Shown here one piece after another: positions 16,321-28,382 of a DNA stretch of 64,000 bases (position 1 is the first letter of the stretch; each line of letters begins with the position of its first letter). This DNA comes from Oopsacas minuta (Eukaryota > Porifera > Hexactinellida > Lyssacinosida > Leucopsacidae): assembly GCA_024704765.1 (NCBI GenBank), contig JAKMXF010000365.1, positions 496,001-560,000 of the forward strand. The letters are read 5' to 3'. Position numbers and translations under genes: made by a program. Below the pieces are notes generated by a model. The model had not been told where the DNA came from and searched no databases. It saw only the letters and a list, made by a program, of their open reading frames with translations.

Positions 16321-16482
16321 TTAGAAAGGTTTATTGGGAGTGTTCTTGATACGGTTTAGACGTAGCCCTGTAATGTAATTCCTTGCTATAATAAAGGAAG
16401 AAATCCCAGCAGCAGCTAGGGCAAACCAACTTATAATCAATGTTCTGGTTGTGATCTTTCTTGGGAACTTCCTTGTGTTCAT
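16321..16482 (-). CDS. Small single-pass membrane protein, hypothetical
   Basis: A 53-residue ORF with an ATG at 16482. It has a basic N-terminus (RKFPRKITTR), one hydrophobic segment at about 14-33 (LIISWFALAAAGISSFII), and a basic tail (RNYITGLRLNRIK). This topology resembles tiny mitochondrial or ER membrane subunits. I do not recognise the family. It lies just downstream of the collagen gene on the same strand, about 245 bp beyond its stop. Being short, it could be a chance frame, but the charge pattern around the membrane segment argues for a gene. Confidence 0.45.
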   Translation of the reverse strand: MNTRKFPRKITTRTLIISWFALAAAGISSFIIARNYITGLRLNRIKNTPNKPF

Positions 16483-16727
16483 GTGTTGTATCGCGAAATT
16501 CCCGGCTGAATTAATTAATAGCTAAATAATCTAACCTGCATGGGGGATTTTGACATAATAATATGAGAACAATCAAGGTAGATTAATACGTACATAGACA
16601 AAGAACTAGTAGAGTATTACACCAATAACAAATTTGTATATATATATATTTACATATATACAAAACACAGGGTAAATGATCCTACATACAGTAGTAATAT
16701 ACAGTTTGTATTAAGACTCTACTGAAA

Positions 16728-19700
16728 TCAATTGACATAATTGATGTAGTTTTTGCAGTTAGCACTGGATGGTGTAGTTTGCGTCATACCGCAGGTAGAG
16801 AGGATATTGGCAGCATCTCCAGCATTTAGGTTAAAATTCAGACCTAGCTGTGCTTTCGTTTCCAGAGCAATTATTACACAAGGACAGTGATCAGCTGTTG
16901 GGTTATCACTTAGACATTCACATATCTGTTCATTCTGTACAATCACGCATACCTCGGTTGCAGATGTAGTACAGTGACATAATCTACATGAGAAACGCTG
17001 AGCTCGATTGATAATTGCTTCAGAATTCTGTTGAATAAAAGCATCAGTAAATCGCCTTACGTCCTCAATTTGGCCATCCACTACAAAGTCCAGATCCCAG
17101 AAACTGGCTGAGCTACGCTCGGAGCACATCAGTAGATCAATAAAGTCACGACCTACGTTCCTGAACTCAGGATCAGGTGTCACTGCAGAGGACACATCGG
17201 AAGTGACAGACCCATATGGGACAGACTGTAGGGTAGCATCCCCCGTTGCTGGAAGGTACCACACTGCCAATGCCTCATCTTCATAATTATTAGCCGCTCC
17301 AAATGGATTTATTAAATTATTAGAAGTAGTAAACTCTCCAAGATTGAGAGCAAAAGCCAGTACCATACTCTCCCAATTGTTGATAAATTGACCCAGGAGA
17401 GAGTCGAACTTATCTGTTGAGTAGTCATCAGCATCTCCGTTCGTTAACAGAATCAAAACAGGAACGAAGGTAGCATCTCTTGTGCTTTCTCTAAGTATTG
17501 CATTGTCAAGAGCGAATTGGAGAGCTGTGTATGCAATTTCTCTGTCTCCTTCAAAAAATCCCCCAATATTTTGCAAATTACCTGTTACGGCTTGTAAACT
17601 ATCAATCGTGAAAGTTGGATCAGGAATAGGGGGAGAAAGTTGGTATGGGAAACCAGTGCCTTCAATTACGAAATGAGGTTCTTGTGCATTTGTGTATTCT
17701 TTACCTCTTTGCGTACCAGGTCCAAATGTAGATTTGCCACCATACCCAACTATTTGATAGCGATTAGGATAATCAGTTGTATTACCAATACACAGAAGTT
17801 TCAATTCTCGTTCTAACTCGGGTAAATATGTTCTCAACCAGTCCTGCTGACGATCCATTGAAGAAGTGTCATCAACGACGAGGATAAAGTCTACAGCCAC
17901 GTTATTGCCGCAAGTCTGTGAAGCTGCATTCCTTGTGAATTCGCCGCAACGAATATCCCCATCTGATGTACTACATATACATGGTGGATCAACTAAGAAG
18001 AGAAAATATAATAAATACGATTGTTATATTAAATACTCACGAGCTATAATCATAGTATGATACTTACCTATTACTCCATCGCATGTATCATTACTGGAAA
18101 CACACTAAAATGAAAAAACATTAATAATACAGTATTCAGTTACAGGAGACCAGGGGGACGTCTATACGAGTATACGTATGTAGTCCAATCAACAGTATCT
18201 ATATTTTTTCAACGATTCTATACTCACCAGATATCTTCCTTTCTCGCAATAATACAAACGCCTTGTTCCTGGATCCAGGAATAAGGCGGCACTAGGTGAA
18301 CATGGTTCATCTACGAAAGGTCTCTAAAACACAAAATGTATAAAGTTACCATACAAGGAACATTGATATATTTATTTAAGGCAAACTTACAATCTCTATT
18401 GCACCGCCTGTTTCTCCAGTTTGTCCCTATTAGAACATAATTATTAATTTGTTATAATAATACCAAAACTATAAATCTTACTTACCGTGGGACCAGGGGG
18501 TCCAGTTAGGCCTTGATCTCCCTGTGGACCCTATAAATAGATGTAAATTGACTTTAAGGAACTGTCGAAATTCCTGAATTACGTATTAACCGCGTAGGTG
18601 TTAACGAGAGTTTTGTACACAAATAACACAATACAATTCATAAAATGGAAGATTAAAATAGTTTTAATTATCAATCTACCGGAGTTCCTCTTTCTCCAAC
18701 TGCGCCACGAGATCCAGCGAGCCCCTATATGAGAAACGAGTATATTATATATGAAACAGATAGTTACAATAATTCTTTTTATAATGTTGATATAAAAATA
18801 TAAAGACAAAGCAATACACTTACAGCAAATCCCTTATCTCCAATCTCACCAGGAATTCCTTCCATGCCCTATACAATACATAATACAATAAAAATATTCA
18901 TTAATATTCTTCATACATTAAGTGTATTTATACAAACCTTTTCTCCCTTACAGACATCGCTTCTACATACACCAATACCTCCTCGTTCTCCCTAATAGTT
19001 ATAGTTGTATTTAGAAGATGTATACACATATGATACTAAATATACATAATTTCTTATGATAATACTTACCTTTTGTCCTTTTCCTCCCATCCTACCAGTG
19101 TCTCCCCTCTCTCCCTACAAGCAATAGCAACACAACATCAAATATTATAAATAAAATTCTATTAACATCAATAGAAGTGATCAAATTCTTCATTTCTATT
19201 ATACAACTCTACTTCATTAACTTACTTGCTCTCCAGGATTACCTTTGATACCTTGTATACCCTGAGGACCCTACAATGAAATATTATATAAATGATAGCA
19301 ATATTATATTATTATTGTAATTATATGTATATGAACACAAATATAACTTACCTGGGCTCCTTGAGCACCCTTTACTCCCTGATCACCTCGCAAACCTTCA
19401 TCTCCCTTAGAATTAATAAATTTGATAATATAAATCCAATTATGAATTATAACTTCGTATCTAGCAATAATACTTACAGGTCGACCGGGAACACCTGGAA
19501 CTCCCTGAAATCCTTTCTCTCCTATAACTCCCTGTAAGATACATGTATGGTTAGTAAATTATATTATAACATATTGTTCATTTCAAAATATAATGCTTAC
19601 CTGTGGTCCTGTAGGACCTGAATCACCAGAGGGGCCAGCTGGTCCTGGATTACCCTAAAGGTGTGTTATTAACATCATCAACAAATTTGAGAAAGTAAAT

Positions 19701-21453
19701 ATGAATAATAACTTACAGCTGAAGTAGAAGTGAAATTGAGGCATGCCTGTAAAGTAAACAAGTAAATACAAATAGAATTCTTATAACCTACAGGTGTATA
19801 TTGTGTTTATTATCCAACAATAGATTATGAACTACAGTTTGACTAACCTCTAAAGTATCGCATATGCCTGGTATTCCATCATCTCCACGATTTCCCTATT
19901 GTTAGAATTGAATAATCTATATCTGAATTAGTTAATCTTACATATACACTAACATACCGAATAACCCTTAGGTCCTATTCTTCCTCTATAGCCAGCTGGT
20001 CCAGTACAACACTCCCTCTCTACAAGTTGAGATATTTATCAATTTTTTAAATACAGAGGTCCCGGCACTTATCTATAACGAGAGTTTACTGTACAAGATA
20101 TACAAACAATATTCTTACTTTTACAAACTCTAGAGGTGATATTCCCAATTTTCTGTGTAGCATCCTCAAAAGTCTCAAATATGAAACTATCACTAACTCC
20201 GATAGCGCTCAGCTGCACACTGTCCACCTGAGTACCAAATCCTATAGCAATAACCTCAACACCTCTAGACTGTAGAGCATTACTGAAGGACATTAAAGTA
20301 GAAGCAGGAGTCTCGTCCTCTCCATCAGTTAGAAAGAACAATATACGTCTACGGTTATCTATTGCGTTAGCGGTAGTGAGGAGCTCAGAATTAGCATGAC
20401 CTATCGCGAGCAACAGGTTGGTGCCTCCACTGAAAAATGGTTCTGATCGCAAAGTGCTTGAGAAGATAGCTTTATCTGATCCTAATGGAAATGTTCTACA
20501 AACAAGTGTAAGCTAACTATCCCAATAATAAGTTATACTATAGTGTAAACATACCTTCTGATTTGTGAGTCGAATATCGAGTAGCAGTATCGATTAGCAG
20601 TAGAGGTTAATTGGTCGACAACATTAATAACAAAATCTTTTTCCTGATCGTAACCACTCTGACCCAGACTACCACTACCATCAATCACAAAACACACATC
20701 AACTGGGGCCTGTACACAGTCAGGGCTAGTGGGAGGGACGAACAATCGCACTTCGCTAGAACCGCTTTCATACACGAAATTGTTTTGTACGATCTAAATA
20801 TAATGCAACATAAATGAGTATATAATTCAATAATTACGTATAATATTATTACTTACATTCACTCTGTAGGTACCTTCCCTTCCAGCTTGAATATTAAGGA
20901 TACTTAGTGTTACACTTCTACTTACACCTTGTTCTCTTAGCAGATAAATGTGTGGGAAATTAACTGAGTTGATTCGACCGTAGGTTTTACCATTCTCTGT
21001 ATAAGTATCAAATGCTCCCCCATCAAAGTTTATCAGTACATCATTATAATACCATTCTACTGATTCCTCGGTAGCTCCTGCAACAGTATAAGTTAGTTCG
21101 ATGTTAACATTTCTTCCTTCTTTCATGTAGAATGAAGCACCGATGCCCTTGGTTTGATGTGTGTCAGGAACAGATGTGGGTTGAGGAGAAGGGGCCTCTC
21201 GGTTTGTAATTTCAATAAATGTTGATAATCCAGCATTTACTAAATAAATAAACATTGATTATAGAAATTCGTTAATAAGCAAATATTATAAATAGTTGTT
21301 CATGTTTCTTTAAGAAATACCCGTCCCAGACTAGTCAAAAATACTATCAGTTTAAATTAACACATCCGCCGAAATATTATCGGCACAATACCTACCTGCA
21401 TATACAAACAAGAAGCTAACAAATAAAAGACTAAATTTACAAAACTTAGCCAT
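16728..21453 (-). CDS. Secreted Ig-VWA-collagen-VWA protein
   Basis: About 20 exons, roughly 1,010 residues. Exon 1 (21453-21396) is a signal peptide; exon 2 (21239-20857) an Ig-like domain; exons 3-4 (20793-20555, 20456-20119) a VWA domain with perfect MIDAS DGSGS. From 20019 to about 18,400, some 13 small exons encode Gly-X-Y repeats, most of them 45 or 54 bp, in phase 0, beginning with a Gly codon; one is interrupted by a CRSDVC stretch, and one short non-collagenous exon lies near 19,720-19,750. A cysteine-bearing linker and the last exon (17992-16728) add a second VWA with a DDTSS variant MIDAS and a cysteine-rich tail. Likely a trimeric extracellular-matrix protein related in logic to collagen VI or matrilin. 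Exon boundaries were assigned by eye. Confidence 0.85.
20052..20093. repeat. Minimal TACAGT inverted-repeat element
   Basis: Begins TACAGAGGTCCCGG and ends CGAGAGTTTACTGTA, within an intron of the VWA-collagen gene. It belongs to the TACAGT family listed below and appears to be little more than two ends. Confidence 0.5.
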
Positions 21454-22582
21454 AATTACTATTGTAAGAAATACAAAGATATCACTCAATACATATATAT
21501 AACAGGACTCAACTCTACAACACTAACTGAGTTTATTTTAGAGTTGTGTTCTTGTTGTAATCTGAAACTACAAAAGATATTAGTCTTTAAGGTATGTGTT
21601 TTGGATTAGAATAAATTATTCAAGACGTTACTACCGCAATGGACGCATTACATCAACATGATATATTTTATGTATATACGCGATCTTGTTAGTTGTTAGT
21701 GATTACTAATTCGCAGCACAATATAACGCAATATTTTGGTTTATTAAACAACTAAGCATAATATTAAAGCAAATATTAATAATTTGAATAATTTCAATGT
21801 TAAGACAACCAAATTATTGTTAAATATTCATTGGAACAAATCGTATTTCTGATATATCACATAATAATAGCAGGCCAGTCAACAACGCTAAATAATATTA
21901 ATAATAAGTTGTAGAGCTAACAAGATATCTTCTTACTATCTCTAGTCTACGCGTATAGTTGAGAAGGCAATTTATAATAATCAAATTGATGAATACATTA
22001 GTAGCCAAAATAATCAGATTTATATTCGTAATGAAAAGGAACATTGAAAGTTTATCACTTCATTTCAACCAATTCTCACACCAAGACGAGACTTTAGCAC
22101 CTTTTGAAGTCATAAAATTAAAACTTTCCCGGCAGTATTCGGTTGATAGCAAGACGCAATTATTGCTTTGCAGAAAATTGTCCACTTGACCTATTTGGTA
22201 AGAGAACAAAGTTTGCAAACACTGTTCATAATTAAACTAATAACTTTATCACCAACGAACCACCAATTTTGATGAATACCCAAATCTTATCCACACACAA
22301 ATAAATGTTGTGTTGAGATAGTAAATTATATTTTGACTGGAAGTTTGAGTTTGATACCACAAGGATATGTACATATAAGAAAGAAACACTATATTACATT
22401 TGTCAGTTATTTAGGAATAAATAAAAGGCACATTTATTGGAATTATAGGAAAAATTAACCCACATAAATATGTTATTTAGGAATAGACAATACAACTACA
22501 AATTAAAAGAAAGTTCCATACAATAACCGAAATAATAATTACAATTTATAAACTTCGTCAGCCGTCCAAAAAAGTAAAATTC
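21454..22582. other. Intergenic, about 1.1 kb
   Basis: Upstream of the VWA-collagen gene and downstream of the first hydrolase. AT-rich, no gene recognised; a 76-codon plus-strand frame starting at 21959 is not convincing. Confidence 0.5.
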
Positions 22583-23842
22583 TTAATTTTCAGCATAATT
22601 ATACTTGTGAAGAAAATCGTTGATCTTCAGATAAGCTTCTAGAGTAGAATTAAACTTAATAATTGGTGGTATTAAGGTTAAAAATCCATGAAACATTTTC
22701 TCACTAAGAAAATACTCAACTCCTACTCCACCATCCTCCAGCCGTTCTCTAAGCAGTTGTCCTTCTGTTAGTAAGATATCATACTCTGCACTAACAATGA
22801 GGGTAGGAGGGAGATTAGTGTAGTCTGGTTGGAATAGAAGGGTAGCATAAGGGTCAAGAAGATTGTCAGCATATACAGAGTATTTCTCAATCATTGAGTC
22901 AGTAGGTTCCCAATCTACCTTAGGAAGGAGGTGAGGATAAGCAGATTGTCTCTCTGTATATTTTCTACTCAGGAGAGGGAGTCTTAAGTCAATTAGAAGA
23001 TTATACAATTCTAAAGATCCGCTAAACAATAGAGAAGTACATGTAACTAAAGAATACTTGGAGATTAACCTTGGAGAATTCTCCTTCCTCTGAAACGATT
23101 CCAAATTAGGATTTACAAACTGTACCCAAGGATATATAAGAGATAGTGTAAGTATAGGAGCATACTTATCATTATAGCCTAGCTCTTTCCACTTGAAAGC
23201 TACGTACAGACTAACATGACCTCCAAAACTGTCTCCACCAAGAGAAATACGTGTTTTATCAACTCCGAATGTGTCACTATTCTCAAATATATGTGTTACA
23301 ATTTTCAAACATTCTTCATGTGCAGTTGGAAATATGAACTCAGGACTACGAGGATAATGAGGTGATATAATTTTAAGTTTCATTTTATTTGACAAATATC
23401 TCATAGAAGCATCATAATCCTTTGGAGTTAGTCTGATTCCCCCTCCCCCATGGAAGTATATAAGAAGAGGTTGATTAGATATGTATAGAATATCATTAGG
23501 TGTATAGCTATATACTTGGAGTCCATTTATTTCCCACTCTTGTGTAGTAATAGGAATTTGAGTCATGTTAGGAGAAGTGAAGTATAGAGAAGTATTCTGT
23601 GTTAAAATGTCCAACGAATAACGGATACTAGATTTAAAATCTATAATCCTCCAACTAGCCAGCAATGCAATGAAATTGATTTGGGTAACACTGATCAAAG
23701 GCCATACAGCCAAATAGAATACAATAGGACATGTTATTTCACTGTGCTCCTTCTCTAAGTCACAACCATAAAATACATGATAGAAAACAGCTGATACTAC
23801 TACAACTATAAGAGGAATGACGAATAATACTTTACTGACCAT
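22583..23842 (-). CDS. AADAC/NCEH-like membrane-anchored alpha/beta hydrolase, copy A
   Basis: Single exon, 419 residues. Serine hydrolase of the hormone-sensitive-lipase family (arylacetamide deacetylase/neutral cholesterol ester hydrolase group), expected to cleave lipid or xenobiotic esters at the ER. Seen: N-terminal hydrophobic anchor (about 4-24), oxyanion-hole motif HGGGG at 131-135, nucleophile elbow GDSFGG with Ser205, aspartate in SAEYDILL, and histidine in EKMFHGF. The neighbour at 24064-25317 is a near-identical tandem duplicate in the same orientation 221 bp away. The N-terminal 95 residues and a short patch around 285-300 differ strongly while the rest is nearly identical. Confidence 0.85.
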   Translation of the reverse strand: MVSKVLFVIPLIVVVVSAVFYHVFYGCDLEKEHSEITCPIVFYLAVWPLISVTQINFIALLASWRIIDFKSSIRYSLDILTQNTSLYFTSPNMTQIPITTQEWEINGLQVYSYTPNDILYISNQPLLIYFHGGGGIRLTPKDYDASMRYLSNKMKLKIISPHYPRSPEFIFPTAHEECLKIVTHIFENSDTFGVDKTRISLGGDSFGGHVSLYVAFKWKELGYNDKYAPILTLSLIYPWVQFVNPNLESFQRKENSPRLISKYSLVTCTSLLFSGSLELYNLLIDLRLPLLSRKYTERQSAYPHLLPKVDWEPTDSMIEKYSVYADNLLDPYATLLFQPDYTNLPPTLIVSAEYDILLTEGQLLRERLEDGGVGVEYFLSEKMFHGFLTLIPPIIKFNSTLEAYLKINDFLHKYNYAEN

Positions 23843-23888
23843 TAGCTGTCCTCAAAGCTAGAGTATTCTCATAAATAACATTATATAA

Positions 23889-23950
23889 TACAGTAGACTC
23901 CGCATAATAGGGTCACATCGGTGCCAGGCCATTTGACCCGATTAACCGGA
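23889..23950 (+). repeat. TACAGT-family element end between the hydrolase copies
   Basis: TACAGTAGACTCCGCATAAT start followed by GGTGCCAGGCC; no convincing opposite end, so probably a truncated copy. Confidence 0.45.
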
Positions 23951-24063
23951 GTAACTTAACAATTTGTCCTTATTATTCAAGTGATATTGAGTTGTTTAAC
24001 AATGAACTCAATATTGTCAGTGACAATAATATAAATAGTACAATCTAAAAATTTCTAATACTA

Positions 24064-25317
24064 CTAAGGATGAATATGCTTGTGAAGAAAATCGCTTATC
24101 TTCCCATAAGCTTCAAGAGTGGAATTATTAAACCTAATTACTGGAGGCATTATCGAGAAAAATCCGTGAAACATTTTCTCACTAAGAAAATACTCAACTC
24201 CTACTCCACCATCCTCCAGCCGTTCTCTAAGCAGTTGTCCTTCTGTTAGTAAGATATCATACTCTGCACTAACAATGAGGGTAGGAGGGAGATTAGTGTA
24301 GTCTGGTTGGAATAGAAGGGTAGCATAAGGGTCAAGAAGATTGTCAGCATATACAGAGTATTTCTCAATCATTGAGTCAGTAGGTTCCCAATCTATCTTA
24401 GGAAGGAGGTGAGGGTAAGCAGATTGTCTCTCTGTATATTTTCTACTCAGGAGAGGGAGTCTTAAGTCAATTAGAAGATTATACAATTCTAAATTTCCAC
24501 TCAACAACATAGAACTATATGTAACTATAGAAGATTTGGAGAGCAACCTTGGAGAATTCTCCTTCCTCTGAAACGATTCCAAATTAGGATTTACAAACTG
24601 TACCCAAGGATATATAAGAGATAGTGTAAGTATAGGAGCATACTTATCATTATAGCCTAGCTCTTTCCACTTGAAAGCTACGTACAGACTAACATGACCT
24701 CCAAAACTGTCTCCACCAAGAGAAATACGTGTTTTATCAACTCCGAATGTGTCACTATTCTCAAATATATGTGTTACAATTTTCAAACATTCTTCATGTG
24801 CAGTTGGAAATATGAACTCAGGACTACGAGGATAATGAGGTGATATAATTTTAAGTTTCATTTTATCTGACAAATATCTCATAGAAGCATCATAATCCTT
24901 TGGAGTTAGGATAGCTCCCCCTCCCCCATGGAAGTATATAAGAAGAGGTTGATTAGATATGTATAGAATATCATTAGGTGTATAGCTATATACTTGGAGT
25001 CCATTTATTTCCCACTCTTGTGTAGTAATAGGAATTTGAATAACGTTTTGAGCCAAGAAAATAGAATAATTTAAAGTTATAATGTCAAAATTTAAACGAA
25101 AACAAAATTTAAAATCTATAACTCCCCAACTATCCAGCAGCCCAAAAACATGCGCACTGATTTCACCGATCACTGGTAATATAGCGTAAAGGAATAAATC
25201 CAAACAAGCAATTTCATCGTGCTCTTTCTCTAAATCACAGCCATATAACACACTGTAGAATACTACTGCTACTATTAAGATAATAAGTGATGTGATAAAT
25301 GTAACTTTACTGACCAT
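24064..25317 (-). CDS. AADAC/NCEH-like membrane-anchored alpha/beta hydrolase, copy B
   Basis: Single exon, 417 residues from the ATG at 25317; the frame is open a little further upstream but without an ATG. It has the same catalytic elements as copy A (HGGGG, GDSFGG, Asp in SAEYDILL, His in EKMFHGF) and a similar N-terminal anchor. DNA of the central domain is almost unchanged between copies, whereas the N-terminal region, a patch around KSSIVTYSSMLLSGN, and the last 35 residues have diverged. This suggests recent gene conversion over an older duplication, or local selection on the cap/lid that shapes substrate choice. Confidence 0.85.
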   Translation of the reverse strand: MVSKVTFITSLIILIVAVVFYSVLYGCDLEKEHDEIACLDLFLYAILPVIGEISAHVFGLLDSWGVIDFKFCFRLNFDIITLNYSIFLAQNVIQIPITTQEWEINGLQVYSYTPNDILYISNQPLLIYFHGGGGAILTPKDYDASMRYLSDKMKLKIISPHYPRSPEFIFPTAHEECLKIVTHIFENSDTFGVDKTRISLGGDSFGGHVSLYVAFKWKELGYNDKYAPILTLSLIYPWVQFVNPNLESFQRKENSPRLLSKSSIVTYSSMLLSGNLELYNLLIDLRLPLLSRKYTERQSAYPHLLPKIDWEPTDSMIEKYSVYADNLLDPYATLLFQPDYTNLPPTLIVSAEYDILLTEGQLLRERLEDGGVGVEYFLSEKMFHGFFSIMPPVIRFNNSTLEAYGKISDFLHKHIHP

Positions 25318-25710
25318 TTTGTCTGTCACAAAGCTAAAATACGCTAATACCTAAACTGAAAAGTTTATAAGTTACGTAACTATATAAAGAGGGGATGGAT
25401 ATCTCCTCGGTTGCATGGGGCCGATACTAGTAGTCATACTGTCAGCTGGGTATCCTTATAATTCACTAAATAAGGTTTTCCCAGTACTAATGACTAACAA
25501 TTGAGAAGATGCTAAATTAAAAATATCAAGAACTTCATAAATACATATAGGTCAGTGTTACCATATAATAACATAGAGGGATATTACAACGATTCTACAT
25601 ACCACGGGATTACCGTATTTACAACACACAGAGAAGACAATCTCTATCTAAGCTAATTAGTAATTCTTCAAAGTTAACAAAATATAATAGACTTGTGCCT
25701 TGTATGAGTA
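25318..25710. other. Intergenic
   Basis: Upstream of hydrolase B and downstream of the LASP gene. Nothing recognised. Confidence 0.5.
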
Positions 25711-27751
25711 TTACGCTTTCTCAACGTAATTGGACGGCAATAAGCCTCTCTGTCCTGTCCCGGAATTGGTAGCTATCATCCAACCATCATCAATTATTTC
25801 GGCATCAATAATACGGTCTCCCTCGTTAAACGACACTTCATCATCCTCAGCAGCTTGATAGTCGTATAGAGCTACGTAATATGATGCCTACAGTGTAAAA
25901 GAGATCAACTAATTCCTCCAATTGTAGCCAAGCAGTAATTAATTATAATAAAAAATTCACAGTGGATATAGTTAGATAAATGGTAAGCTATAGATAATGG
26001 AAGATACCTTAGCTTGTGCTAGGACTGGAGCTGGCGCAGGAGCTTTAGCTGGGGCTGGGGCTGGGGCTGGTGTATGGATCATAGCAGTTGCCTGCGGAGC
26101 TATAAGATACAATTTATAAATTATCTGAATTAATGATTTCAATTACGTTACTCACGGATATAAGGCGCTCTCTCAGGTTCATCTTGATACTTTGTGGTAT
26201 AAGCCTCTGGTCTAGGCTCTGAGGGGTCCTGACCAAACTGTCCAGGCTTATAATCTTTATGATAAAGGGCCTAGAAATACAGATAAGCTAGGTCAATACA
26301 GCATACTATAAGAAATAGATTTACTTTAATATACTAACAGTAGATAGTTCCCCATGCTTCTTTATTCTAGCATTCTCTGGTGTGTCAGCTACAGCAGTAA
26401 ACTGTTCTAGATTCTTCCTATGTTCTTTCTGATACTCAACCTATATCAATAAAATATTATCATTTAATTCCAATGAACTACTATATATTAATAACTTACA
26501 TGACTTGTCTGCTTTGTTACAGTCTTAAGTCTTCTATTCTCTGGAGTATCTGCTACTGCTGTGAATTTGGTGGTAGGATAGTGTCTGTATAATACAGTAA
26601 AACATCGTTAACACGAACACGGTTAATAGAAATTTGCGGATAAGACGAACTAATATTTGCATAAAATCAGGTCACTACAATGGATTTCAATTCGTATTAA
26701 TTCCGGAATTAACAAACTCACGTCTCGCAATATGGCCTTTTACTGTATCCCTTATAAGTCTTCATTGTTAGCTTGAGGCCACAAGTATCGCAGGAGAAAC
26801 ATCCTTTGTGCCACGCCTATATAAGAGCATACATAAATATTTCTATCAAATAATATAACAATGTAGATATCCCATACTTTTGTGTTGATTTCTTAATACA
26901 ACTCATTTGACCTTATATGGTCATGATTTGTATGGGTATTATTATGCAACTGGCTTCACACTCTGATCTTTATCATTAATTATTCTATGAACGTCTAATT
27001 TAGGAGCTCAGTACAATCATATCATTCATAATTTGTCATAATCGTACAGGTACTGATGCATGTGTGTTATTAGCACAGCCAGCACGCTCCATTACGTGTA
27101 GTGGTTAGGCAATTCTATTGAAATAATTACGAGACGTGTTATATTACAGTGGGGTATATGCTTGTAAATATATGTTAGTCTACGTAGACAACTAGACAGA
27201 ACCGCTGATATGATAAGTGTATAATGAAGTATAGGTATAAGCTAAATTTTCCGCGAATCCAGCACAATCTGAACTACAAGAGGGACACTTTATGTTTGTA
27301 TTAAATATTTGGTTAAATATTGATTTTCTTCATGCAAATAAAAATTATTTGTACAATGTATGCACCCTCCAGAGCTGGGCGCAGCTAATTGAAACCATGA
27401 GCATATAACAACATAAATACATGTGGTATAGGTATGATAGGGAGGATTTGTTATAGGGACACATTCCTTCATTATACAGCTATTACATGTAATGCAATTT
27501 CATATAATAAGATCGAAATCTGGGGAAGAGAGATTATTAATGTTCGCTCGTGGACAGAGTTAATATACAGTGCGTATGTCAAAAACATATCGATTTCTAA
27601 GTTATTTCAAGAACAATCGTAAGGGTTGTCCTGAGCCCCTGAAATATTCAAGAAACCTGGTAGAAGCGAAATAGCAACTCACCTGGTCCAAACAAGATAG
27701 CTTTTCCGTTGCATAGACAGTTTTTTTACATCTTCCACAAGGAGGATTCAT
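25711..27751 (-). CDS. LASP1: LASP-type LIM, nebulin-repeat and SH3 protein
   Basis: Multi-exon. Exon 1 (27751-27683) begins [13 protein letters not shown] and with exon 2 (26816-26722) forms a LIM zinc-binding domain (CPYC-type end as RPYCET). The next exons carry two nebulin repeats ([30 protein letters not shown]), then a further nebulin-like piece, a proline/alanine-rich linker, and a last exon (about 25888-25711) with an SH3 domain ([30 protein letters not shown]). LASP links actin to adhesion and membrane-remodelling partners. Order and residues match LASP1/nebulette; the middle exon boundaries were placed approximately. Intron 1 (866 bp) is long for this window but seems empty. Confidence 0.88.
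26593..26721 (+). repeat. TACAGT-family element in a LASP intron
   Basis: Starts TACAGTAAAACATCGTTAAC and continues with ACGAACACGGTTAATAG and GGATAAGACGAAC motifs typical of the family. The opposite end is not clear because the intron ends there. Confidence 0.45.
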
Positions 27752-28382
27752 TTCTCACTTATGAAATTGATTATAAAGCTAATCTAATTCGATAAAGTTA
27801 TCAAAAAGTAAGAGAAGGTGTCTTTTAAAGGTATACTGGATGAATTACATTACCTTTTCTGGTAATAAGAAAGAGTGTAAATTGATAAAATGAAATATAG
27901 ACTATGAGTAAATGGTGAACAGCATTACATGGACAATTCAGGCATATTGTACATTCATGGTTGAGCCTATACGTGGTCCAGCGAGTAGTAAGAAGCCTGG
28001 AGAAATGGTTTCTTTGTGAATTCAAAGACCCGAGATTCGAATTGAATTGAAACTTACCAGAAAAGGCAATGAGTAGCCAATCTGGCATATAACACAAAAA
28101 TAATTACAAATTGCATGTAAAAAACCGTAATTAAGAATTTTATTCGGAATTCTAACCAAAATTATCCAATTCTTAACCTGTGGAAATATTCGAGTCATAC
28201 AGTAATTTGTATAGAAAACTACATTTATAGTTGTATATTAGAATGAATCTCTATCAAATACATAGGTTACAACATGGCAAACAATGCAACTAAGAATCCT
28301 TTTCAACAACAAAGAAATTGTATCATTTAATCGCGATGCAATGAATGATACAGCAGGTGTCTGACATCGTAACACATAAGTC
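27752..28382. other. Intergenic
   Basis: LASP upstream region. A 90-codon minus-strand frame (27825-28097) lacks a recognisable domain and is not called. Confidence 0.45.

Noticed and set aside
18579..18809. 76-codon minus-strand frame within the collagen gene
   Set aside because: It spans an intron and a Gly-X-Y exon in the wrong frame; the collagen frame explains the region.
21959..22189. 76-codon plus-strand frame upstream of the VWA-collagen gene
   Set aside because: No ATG at the frame start, no domain and composition like intergenic DNA.
27825..28097. 90-codon minus-strand frame with cysteine pairs
   Set aside because: No recognisable domain, unusual composition, not linked to any neighbouring exon; likely chance.
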